A DNA stretch of 64,000 nucleotides, from positions 1-64,000 of the forward strand of contig CANGUU010000002.1 of assembly GCA_947457195.1 (NCBI GenBank), given 5' to 3'. The translations under genes were made by a program, and so were the position numbers. Positions 24,707 through 31,010 of the stretch are shown here, piece by piece (position 1 is the first letter of the stretch; each line of letters opens with the position of its first letter). This DNA comes from Gammaproteobacteria bacterium (GTDB lineage Bacteria; Pseudomonadota; Gammaproteobacteria; Pseudomonadales; Pseudohongiellaceae). The notes under the pieces were generated by a model. It was not told the origin of the DNA and did not search any database. It worked only from the letters and a program-made list of their open reading frames with translations.

Positions 24707-25169
24707 CTTCAACAAGAAAACCCTGACCAACGTCGCGTGCAGAAAACTGCGTGCCTCGAAGGATGACGGATGGGAATTCATCTACGCCACCCCCGGCGCT
24801 GCTTCCTACTCCTGCTGCTATATAGACAGTCTCCCGGAGTTCGACGGCATGCTCGACTGCGTCGACACGGTGTGGAGTGCTGAAAAAATCAGCGAAATCG
24901 AATCCAGCGGACGGGACCTCACTGATGACGAGTTCCGCCAGTGGCAAAAGATCAGGGCCATGCAAATAGCAAAAGACTGCGATGAGTCTGCCTCAACCGT
25001 CTGGATCACACCGATTGAGATCCGCGGAGAAGTCGCTGGATACGCGGTCTTCACCATGAGCAATGGCGCTGCCGCCGAGGACTCGCCACAGGTGTGGGAT
25101 GTTTTTGCAACACACACAGAGGCACTGAATGACCTGCTCGGTGAGGCGGCGGTCTGGCCGGTGGATTGA
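24699..25169 (+). CDS. Uncharacterised riboswitch-controlled protein 2
   Basis: This 156-residue acidic protein is not recognised. It has a mixed alpha/beta look: WEFIYATPGAASYSCCYIDSLPEFDGMLDCV, then STVWITPIEIRGEVAGYAVFTMSNG and a C-terminal helix TEALNDLLGEAAVWPVD. It has three cysteines in the first third (SCCYID, LDCV) but no obvious metal motif. Its ATG lies inside the end of the preceding gene (8-base overlap), so the pair should be translated together and may form a complex. Confidence 0.72.
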   Translation: MPDFNKKTLTNVACRKLRASKDDGWEFIYATPGAASYSCCYIDSLPEFDGMLDCVDTVWSAEKISEIESSGRDLTDDEFRQWQKIRAMQIAKDCDESASTVWITPIEIRGEVAGYAVFTMSNGAAAEDSPQVWDVFATHTEALNDLLGEAAVWPVD

Positions 25170-25215
25170 ATACAGCAACCCCAGGTTCCAGCCAGCCATT
25201 GAGCGGAGATCAGCG

Positions 25216-25389
25216 ATGAGTAAAAGCAACGTCCTGCAGCTTTCCGCAGCCCTGAAGCGCCGCAAGCGTGTGTTTCATCTCGGTTCGCTTGGCTACTCGG
25301 GTGCCCCCGGCTTGAGCTGGTGCACCGAGTACTGGGTAGCGAAAGGCCACGACACGCAATTGAACACACACAGGAGGGTACGACATTGA
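25216..25389 (+). CDS. Small basic ORF (57 aa)
   Basis: A short frame starting MSKSNVLQLSAALKRRKRVF with GGAGA seven bases before the ATG. It is rich in Lys/Arg/His and has no family that I recognise. It fills the space between the second unknown gene and riboswitch C, and may be a real small protein or a leader peptide. The ribosome binding site is the main support. Confidence 0.4.
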   Translation: MSKSNVLQLSAALKRRKRVFHLGSLGYSGAPGLSWCTEYWVAKGHDTQLNTHRRVRH

Positions 25390-25419
25390 TCTGAGCCCTC
25401 CACCACGGGTCGCTGACCC

Positions 25420-25473
25420 ATCGCCGATTTAAGTGACAACTTGCAGGGCGATTCACAAGTGCTGCTAAAGCGT
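25420..25473 (+). promoter_or_regulatory. SAM-II riboswitch C upstream of the MoxR operon
   Basis: P1 is TCGCC (25421-25425) with GGCGA (25447-25451). Loop 1 is GATTTAAGTGACAACTTGCA and the tail is TTCACAAGTGCTGCTAAAGCG. GCAG in loop 1 can pair with CTGC in the tail as the pseudoknot helix. It shares GATTTAA, CAACTTGC and GCTAAAGCG with copy B, while the variable bases differ, as expected of homologous RNA and not of a recent duplication. It lies directly before the hairpin that holds the ribosome binding site of the MoxR gene. Confidence 0.78.
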
Positions 25474-25475
25474 TG

Positions 25476-25537
25476 GTGTTGCCTCTCCGTCCAGGCTTCG
25501 CCGCGCCTGCGGAGAGACTGGACGACAGGAGCAACAC
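25476..25537 (+). promoter_or_regulatory. Hairpin enclosing the MoxR-gene ribosome binding site
   Basis: GTGTTGC (25476-25482) pairs with GCAACAC (25531-25537), the seven bases just before ATG 25538. Further in, CGTCCAG (25488-25494) pairs with CTGGACG (25518-25524). AGGAG (25527-25531) sits between the two helices. The structure would block initiation and begins three bases after aptamer C, so it is a translational expression platform. Confidence 0.65.
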
Positions 25538-26944
25538 ATGAAAAAAGAATCTACCTCTCGCCCCGGCAGTTGGCTCGAGCCGCTGGGGCTGATCGGCCTG
25601 CAATCGATCGAGGCGCCATTGCTGGCGGCGCTGCTCACCGAGCAACCTCTTCTGCTGATTGGCCCGCATGGCACTGCCAAGAGTTTGCTGCTAAGCCGTG
25701 TCGCCTCGGCGCTCGGACTGACCTTCCGGCACTACAACGCCAGCCTGCTGAACTTCGACGATTTGGTGGGCTTTCCGGTCCCGACGGCGGACCGGACGTT
25801 GGAATATCTCAAGACTCCCGCCGCCATCTGGGGCGCGGGTGCGGTGATCTTTGATGAGATCAGTCGCTGTCGGCCTGACATCCAGAACAAGCTCTTTCCG
25901 ATCATCCACGAGCGCAAGGTTCAGGGTCTTGATATCGATGGGCTGCGCTACCGCTGGGCGGCCATGAACCCGCCCACCGTTGGCGCCGATGAGGGCGACT
26001 ATGCAGGCTCGGAACCGCTGGACCGCGCGCTGGCCGACCGGTTTGCGTTCGTCGTCCAAATGCCCGCCTGGGCGGAGTTCTCACCAGCGGAAAAACGCGC
26101 AGTAATCCGCTCGCAGACGCGGACGTTCGGTCCACAGGACGCTGCCCGCCTCGCTGACTCGCTGGCTCTGGCCCGTGCCTTCCTGAAAGCGGTAGAGCAG
26201 GACTGTGCAGACGCCACGGCCGATTACGTCTTCGCGCTGATGCCGCTGCTGTCGCAGGCGAATATCGAGCTGAGTCCTCGCCGTGCCAACTTGCTGTATC
26301 AAGCGGTGTTGGCCGTTCATGCCAGCGTTCTGGCCTTGCAGCCCGGGGGCGCGTTTGCCGATAGCGCCCTGCTGGCGCTGCGGTCATGTCTGCCCCAGCG
26401 TGCCGAGGGCCTGCCGGTGGCGGAGGTCAAGTTGCTGGCCGCGCATCGGGAGGCAATACGTGCGGTCAGCCTTAGTCCACAAGACCCCCTTCGCGCGATC
26501 CTGGCCACCGCTGAGCCGCTGGAGCGCTTCAAGTTGGCGGTACGCGCGACCCGCCTGCCCAAAGGCGAGTTCTCGCGGGTAATAGCAGATGCATTGGCGC
26601 AGATGCCAACCGGCGCGCGCGAGGCGGCCATCGTGCACCTCTTTGAAACCGGTGCTGTGGGGCGGCTCAACGCGGCCGTGGCCTCGCAGATTGGGGAACA
26701 GTATCGGGACATCGCCACGCCCGCTGAATTCAGTGAAACGCTGCACGCGAGCCAAGGCCGTTACCAGGCGTGGGGAAAGCTCAAGGACCTGCTGGCCCGT
26801 TTGGATCCAGCCGATCCGCGCGCCCATCTTCAGGCCAATGCCCTCGCATCGCTCTTTGCAAAGAAGGAGCTACAGACTCCGGAGGAAGCCGAGCGCGCCT
26901 TTCATGCCTTCAGCCAGACCGACACTCTGGTGAGGTGCCCATGA
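25538..26944 (+). CDS. MoxR-family AAA+ ATPase
   Basis: This 468-residue ATPase has Walker A GPHGTAKS (42-49), Walker B AVIFDEISR (102-110), the sensor-1 segment AAMNPP (141-146) and an arginine-finger region LDRALADRF (161-169). These and the helical insert place it in the MoxR/RavA branch. MoxR ATPases remodel protein complexes and normally act with a vWA partner. The partner here is most likely the metallopeptidase-vWA protein two genes downstream. The C-terminal 200 residues are helical and not recognised. The gene is preceded by riboswitch C and shares an ATGA overlap with the next gene. Confidence 0.92.
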   Translation: MKKESTSRPGSWLEPLGLIGLQSIEAPLLAALLTEQPLLLIGPHGTAKSLLLSRVASALGLTFRHYNASLLNFDDLVGFPVPTADRTLEYLKTPAAIWGAGAVIFDEISRCRPDIQNKLFPIIHERKVQGLDIDGLRYRWAAMNPPTVGADEGDYAGSEPLDRALADRFAFVVQMPAWAEFSPAEKRAVIRSQTRTFGPQDAARLADSLALARAFLKAVEQDCADATADYVFALMPLLSQANIELSPRRANLLYQAVLAVHASVLALQPGGAFADSALLALRSCLPQRAEGLPVAEVKLLAAHREAIRAVSLSPQDPLRAILATAEPLERFKLAVRATRLPKGEFSRVIADALAQMPTGAREAAIVHLFETGAVGRLNAAVASQIGEQYRDIATPAEFSETLHASQGRYQAWGKLKDLLARLDPADPRAHLQANALASLFAKKELQTPEEAERAFHAFSQTDTLVRCP

Positions 26945-27486
26945 GCCGAGTGCGTGCCGATGATTCCTCACCGCTGCTGCACAACATGAGCGCCCCACCC
27001 AAGAGCGTGGTGAGGTACAGCGGGTTGTCCGGATTGGTTCAGCAAACTGGTCCCGGTGGATCCGGGGTGACCTCGCTGCGGTACAGCAATATCAACCAAC
27101 ACGGGTCTTGTGTGCGTTTTGAATTGGCGGCACACCTGAAGCTTGACAGTCCCGCCGACATCCTCGCCAGTCTGGAGCTACTGCAAGAGGGGGCTTCCGC
27201 CGATTCGGCGTCTCGGCATCTGGTGCAACTCATCAACCAGCGTGCGGCCGCGCTGCCGCTGCCAGAAGGGTGTGCGGTGGTCAAAAGCCTGCCGTCGCAC
27301 GAGATGCTCTGGCCCGATCCGCTGGCGGCGCTGGCCGTGTTGACCAAATGTACGGACACCGTCTGGTTGCGCGCCAAGACGCCCACGCTCAGCAGGCTTT
27401 TGAGTCAGAGGTGTGTCTCGCTTCTGATACCCCCCGGCCTCATTGACGCACTCGGAAAAGCCCAATCTGGAAAATTCCAATCATGA
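26941..27486 (+). CDS. Uncharacterised MoxR-operon protein
   Basis: The 181-residue protein is not recognised. It starts at ATG 26941, overlapping the MoxR stop by 4 bases, and its own stop overlaps the next start in the same way. The sequence is alpha/beta: SLRYSNINQHGSCVRFELAAHLKLDSPADILASLELLQ and later LPSHEMLWPDPLAALAVLTKCTDTVWLRAKTPTLSRLL. No catalytic motif or membrane segment is visible. The tight coupling argues that it is a stoichiometric subunit or adaptor of the ATPase-vWA assembly. Confidence 0.78.
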   Translation: MSRVRADDSSPLLHNMSAPPKSVVRYSGLSGLVQQTGPGGSGVTSLRYSNINQHGSCVRFELAAHLKLDSPADILASLELLQEGASADSASRHLVQLINQRAAALPLPEGCAVVKSLPSHEMLWPDPLAALAVLTKCTDTVWLRAKTPTLSRLLSQRCVSLLIPPGLIDALGKAQSGKFQS

Positions 27487-28988
27487 ATTCATGGCATGTA
27501 ACCAAGCGAAAGCACGCTGACTCTGTTGCTCAAGTCTCCCCCACAGGCAAAGGTTCAATCACTTCGTATGGGGTGATCCAAACACCCGAAGCTGCTGATG
27601 GTGCGCCGCTCTCCAGCAGCCAGTCACTGGCCGAGGCTGTTTTGGATGCTTTCCCCAGCGGGTCTTATGCGATGACTGGGTTGTTGCGGCTGCTCGACAT
27701 CGTAGCCACAAGTCGCGTACCCACCGCTGCGGTGGAGTGTCGCGCGCAACCCCGCCTGCTCATCAACCCGCACTTTGTGGCCCAACACGCTGACTCCCCG
27801 GAAAAGCTGCTGATGCTGGTGATGCACGAGCTCCATCACGTGCTGCTCGGGCATACCACGCTATTTCCCCGGCTGACATGGGAGCAGAACTTTGTGTTCG
27901 ACGCCGTCATCAACGGCCTCGTTTGCCGCATGTTTCCCGACCGGGCGTTCACATCGTTCTTTACGGACTATTACCGTGAAGACCGGTTCCCCGACTGTCT
28001 GCTGCGACCGCCCAGCGGTTGGCCTGCGGCTGGCTTTTCAAATTCCCCGGTCTTGGATCTGCTTGACCCCACACTGCAAAAGCAGGTGCAGGACGTACAC
28101 GCTGCCCTGTACTCGGAGGCGGGCGCCAGCTACCACGAGGTGCACGAACTGTTGCCGCGCCTGCTGGTGAAGACTGATGCCAGTGGAGTGGGTGAGGTGC
28201 CTTTACTGGGTGGACACGACCCGGGCGATGGTCAGCACACCGATCTGCAACGCGGCTCGCCAGTGCTGTTCGACCTGGTGCGTGAATTGGTCGAGCAGTG
28301 GCCGCAACCCCCCGACCCGATACGTGGCCGCTCATTGGCTGATGTGCTCAATGAGTCCACGGTGTCCGCGCCGCGAGTACGGCCGCCGCGTAGCGTGCTT
28401 CGGGCGTTGATCCGTAAGGTAGCGGGTGTCAAGGGGACGAGCCGCTTGCCGCAGATCTCGGTCGCCCACACGTGCATTCAAAGCCCAGTTCCTGTCTGGT
28501 CGCGGCGATCGAGCGTGTTGCACGCCATGGGCGTGCCTAATCTGCTGCACCCTGCTGCTGTCCCTTGGAAGAAGCGGCGACAAAGCGGTGCGCTTGTCCA
28601 TGTCTACCTCGATGTTTCGGGAAGCATGGAGGGGGTCTTGCAGCCACTCTATGCCGCCGCACGGGATTGCGAGGAATTCCTCCATCCCAAGATCCACCTG
28701 TTTTCTACCAAGGTGGTGGACATCACCCGCGCTGAGCTTCGCGCAGGGCGTTGTAGCAGTACCGGCGGCACCAGCATTGAGGCGGTCGCTGAACACATGG
28801 CTGCCCATGACATCCGGCGTGTCTTGATCGTCACCGATGGATGGGTTGGCTCCCCCAAGGGGCTGCACCGACGAACACTTGAGAATGCCGAGGTGGCTGT
28901 GGCCTACCTGGGGCATCAAACAAACCGCAACGACCTTGCGGGTCTGGCCAACTACACCGATACCCTTTGCATTGGAGATGCACCATGA
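27483..28988 (+). CDS. HExxH metallopeptidase-like vWA protein (DUF2201 type)
   Basis: The 501-residue protein joins two modules. The N-terminal part has LMLVMHELHHVLLGH (HELHH at 115-119), a zinc-metallopeptidase-type HExxH helix. The C-terminal part is a vWA domain with VYLDVSGSMEG (D377-S379-S381), TGGTS near 427 and IVTDGW (D451), so the metal site is complete. This architecture matches the DUF2201/vWA-like predicted metallopeptidases that occur beside MoxR ATPases. The middle section has Pro/Arg-rich linkers. ATGA overlaps at both ends tie it to its neighbours. Protease activity is inferred only. Confidence 0.87.
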   Translation: MNSWHVTKRKHADSVAQVSPTGKGSITSYGVIQTPEAADGAPLSSSQSLAEAVLDAFPSGSYAMTGLLRLLDIVATSRVPTAAVECRAQPRLLINPHFVAQHADSPEKLLMLVMHELHHVLLGHTTLFPRLTWEQNFVFDAVINGLVCRMFPDRAFTSFFTDYYREDRFPDCLLRPPSGWPAAGFSNSPVLDLLDPTLQKQVQDVHAALYSEAGASYHEVHELLPRLLVKTDASGVGEVPLLGGHDPGDGQHTDLQRGSPVLFDLVRELVEQWPQPPDPIRGRSLADVLNESTVSAPRVRPPRSVLRALIRKVAGVKGTSRLPQISVAHTCIQSPVPVWSRRSSVLHAMGVPNLLHPAAVPWKKRRQSGALVHVYLDVSGSMEGVLQPLYAAARDCEEFLHPKIHLFSTKVVDITRAELRAGRCSSTGGTSIEAVAEHMAAHDIRRVLIVTDGWVGSPKGLHRRTLENAEVAVAYLGHQTNRNDLAGLANYTDTLCIGDAP

Positions 28989-30115
28989 CCCAGAAACTCT
29001 ACCCGGCAGAATTCATTTTTCCCGGCCACCCGGACAAGCTCAGCGATGCCATCGCCGATGCGTTGGTGGAGCAAGCCTGGCAGCGCGACCCGCGCGCCCT
29101 GGTAGGCGTCGAGGTGGCAGTGCACCGCGACCATGTCTACATCACCGGACGTGTGGCGTGCCCCGGCGCCGCAGATATCGATGTCACTGCTCTGGTTCAG
29201 GAGGTCTATCGCACCGCCGGTTACGACGAACACTGGTACCCGGCCCCGCAGCAGGTTTGTGTTGTCTCAAATCTGTGCCTCGGCCCCCTGGAGCCGGGCG
29301 AGGCTGAGTTTCGTGAGCTCTCGGATGATCAGGCGATCTGTATCGGTTATGCCAACCACCTCGAAGCCACCAACCACCTGCCGGTGGAGCAATGGCTGGT
29401 GGGGGCGGTGGCAAAGCGGCTATACCGTTTGCGTGCCGAGCAGCCAGCGCTGAACCTGGGACCCGATGGCAAGGTGCTCGTGATAGTGGAGGAGCACACC
29501 GACGCGGCGGGTGTGCCCATGGCATGGTGGCTGCGCGATTTCAGCTGTTCGCTTCAGCAGCGCATTCATGCCGACGAGGTTGCCCTGCATCGCGCAGTGA
29601 GGCTGGCCTTGCAGCAAGTACTGGTGGACGCATCCAAGGCACTGCCCGGTTTTTCTGCTGCATTGCCAGACCATCTCTCGGTCAATGGCGCCGGGGACTT
29701 CGAGGTGGGTGGGCCTGAGGGCGACAATGGCCTCTCCGGTAAGAAGCTTGTGGTTGATGCCTACGGCCCCCGCGTTCCGATCGGGGGTGGCGCCTGGTCT
29801 GGTAAGGATTTTTTCAAAGCCGATCGTGCCGGCGGCCTGCATGCCCGGCGTGTGGCGAAGATGCTCGTTCGGCTAGGGCTGACTCACGAGGCGACCGTCA
29901 CGTTGGCGTGGACTCCAGGTGACCGCAGCGCCCGGGTAGTCAGCGTGGTGGGCAGTGGTAGCTACCAGGCTCGACTGAAGGAGGCCGCCTCGCTGTTCGA
30001 TCTCAGCTTGCTGGTGAGTGGCACTGCGTTCAACCCGGGCGGGCTCATTGAGGTGGCTCGGTGGGGACATTTCTCCAGCGCCGCGTTGCCCTGGGAGAAA
30101 GTCAAAAAGCTGTAG
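28985..30115 (+). CDS. Divergent S-adenosylmethionine synthetase (MetK paralogue)
   Basis: This 376-residue protein keeps the core of methionine adenosyltransferase: GHPDKLSDAIADAL (14-27), SDDQ (113-116), GPDGK (159-163), GGPEGDNGLSGKKLVVDAYG (242-261), GGGAWSGKDFFKADR (267-281) and the WGHFSS..LPWEK tail. By my alignment, E. coli His14, Asp118, Lys165, Lys245, Lys265 and Lys269 are kept. The residue equal to Glu55 is Arg (TGRV) and Arg244 is Lys. It is far from a housekeeping MetK in most other positions. It would make SAM, or a related product, inside an operon controlled by SAM riboswitches. Its ATG overlaps the vWA stop. Confidence 0.88.
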   Translation: MTQKLYPAEFIFPGHPDKLSDAIADALVEQAWQRDPRALVGVEVAVHRDHVYITGRVACPGAADIDVTALVQEVYRTAGYDEHWYPAPQQVCVVSNLCLGPLEPGEAEFRELSDDQAICIGYANHLEATNHLPVEQWLVGAVAKRLYRLRAEQPALNLGPDGKVLVIVEEHTDAAGVPMAWWLRDFSCSLQQRIHADEVALHRAVRLALQQVLVDASKALPGFSAALPDHLSVNGAGDFEVGGPEGDNGLSGKKLVVDAYGPRVPIGGGAWSGKDFFKADRAGGLHARRVAKMLVRLGLTHEATVTLAWTPGDRSARVVSVVGSGSYQARLKEAASLFDLSLLVSGTAFNPGGLIEVARWGHFSSAALPWEKVKKL

Positions 30116-30259
30116 GTGCCACGCCGCGCGCTTGGAATTGCTATGCCATGAAGGCAGTTACGGTGAACCCTGGACTGTGGAGCCGAGTGCTACTGAGCAC
30201 GGTGGTACGTCGACAGGGGACTAGCTAAGGAGACGTCGCTAAGGGACGGAAGGTATATC

Positions 30260-30691
30260 GTGACACGAGAGATTTCAAAGCGCTCTGCAATGGTGGTGCC
30301 ACAGGTAGATCCTTTGGTCTCCAAAAATGGCGGAGATGATTTAAATAAGCGACGTATTCTTGCCACGTTTCCCGGTGGGTGGAACGGTGCAGGTGGTATG
30401 GTGTTGTGGTTCAACCTATCGCTTCATCGTCAAGCAGCGGACTGGTATGTGAATAGGTATTTTCACCAATATAGTGTTTGGCCAATTGGCAAACATGAGT
30501 TCACTGTTAGTTATGGGGTTGGAGAAGGGTTTGATATCAAGACACCAATCGGTACGAACTCAGGGCAGAGGTTGATATCTATGTGTTTCGAGGCACTGGA
30601 TGTTGGTGGCGCAGACTACGAAGAGGTGATCAGCTCCGACTCTCTTTTGTCGTATGTGGTGAACATCGATAAAAAGGGTAATCCCCCCTAA
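30260..30691 (+). CDS. Hypothetical protein at the right island margin
   Basis: The 143-residue protein starts at GTG 30260 with GGAAGG upstream. The DNA is clearly lower in G+C than the metK-like gene before it. The protein is aromatic-rich (GGMVLWFNLSLHRQAADWYVNRYFHQYSVWP) with no family that I recognise. Its last codons (KGNPP) lie within a GGTAATCCCCCC repeat, so its end may have been created by element DNA. The 144 bases between it and the metK-like gene hold no supported gene. Confidence 0.5.
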   Translation: MTREISKRSAMVVPQVDPLVSKNGGDDLNKRRILATFPGGWNGAGGMVLWFNLSLHRQAADWYVNRYFHQYSVWPIGKHEFTVSYGVGEGFDIKTPIGTNSGQRLISMCFEALDVGGADYEEVISSDSLLSYVVNIDKKGNPP

Positions 30692-30718
30692 AAACGGTAA
30701 TCCCCCCAAAAGTACCCC
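30677..30718. repeat. GGTAATCCCCCC and GTACCCCC repeats at the right island end
   Basis: GGTAATCCCCCC occurs at 30677-30688 and 30696-30707 (19-base period), followed by GTACCCCC at 30712-30718. The last matches the pair near the left end. They are candidates for integrase arm sites. Confidence 0.5.
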
Positions 30719-30773
30719 CAGTCAGACCTGGCTTCAAGTGGACGTAGTCGGTCGTCACGGGAGAGAAAAGCAT

Positions 30774-30799
30774 AAAAAACCCAGCATTTGCTGGGTTTG
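30774..30799 (-). terminator. Rho-independent terminator of tRNA-Met
   Basis: CCCAGC (30780-30785) and GCTGGG (30790-30795) pair over a 4-base loop. On the minus strand the stem is followed by TTTTTT, 34 bases after the tRNA end. It lies on the island side of the att repeat, so the element supplies the tRNA terminator. Confidence 0.7.
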
Positions 30800-30832
30800 T
30801 TGGTCGAGAGCGGATTGGGCTGGACATAAGAT

Positions 30833-30847
30833 TGGTAGCGATGGGTG
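30833..30847. repeat. Right attachment-site repeat (attR), 3' end of tRNA-Met
   Basis: TGGTAGCGATGGGTG is identical to 20346-20360. It covers the CCA end, discriminator base, acceptor strand and the first T-stem bases of tRNA-Met. Confidence 0.8.
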
Positions 30848-30909
30848 GACTTGAACCACCGACACCCGCATTATGAATGCGGTGCTCTAACCAGCTGAGC
30901 TACATCGCC
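30833..30909 (-). tRNA. tRNA-Met (elongator, anticodon CAT)
   Basis: A 77-nt cloverleaf on the minus strand: GGCGATG acceptor, AGCTCAGCTGGTTAGAGC D-arm, CCGCATTCATAATGCGG anticodon arm with CAT, T-arm with GGTTCAAGTCC, and encoded CCA. The G1-T72 wobble and the sequence fit elongator tRNA-Met and not initiator or the Ile2 species, although the latter cannot be excluded by eye. The gene survived integration intact because the island restored its 3' end. Confidence 0.95.
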
Positions 30910-31010
30910 ACAAAAACGTGAGGCCGCGAAGTTTACGGGACGCTCCGGTCAAGCTCAAGCCTGCACCGCATTCCGCCCCAGCCTGCCTCCCGACGGTCCG
31001 ATCTTGATCG

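Larger units (their letters stand above)
20346..30847. mobile_element. tRNA-Met genomic island carrying the SAM-riboswitch / MoxR-vWA-MetK system
   Basis: An exact 15-bp direct repeat, TGGTAGCGATGGGTG, occurs at 20346-20360 and at 30833-30847. The right copy is the CCA end and acceptor/T-stem of tRNA-Met, the usual crossover site of tyrosine integrases. GTACCCCC repeats lie just inside both ends. Island genes include low-G+C DNA at both margins and functions unrelated to the housekeeping genes outside, whose order (LysR gene; tRNA-Met; ychF) would close up if the segment were removed. No integrase, transposase or transfer gene is visible inside, so the element is either decayed or mobilised in trans. 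Confidence 0.82.

Noticed and set aside
25407-25419. GGGTC-GCT-GACCC hairpin before riboswitch C as a terminator
   Set aside because: No T-run follows it; it may only fold next to the aptamer.
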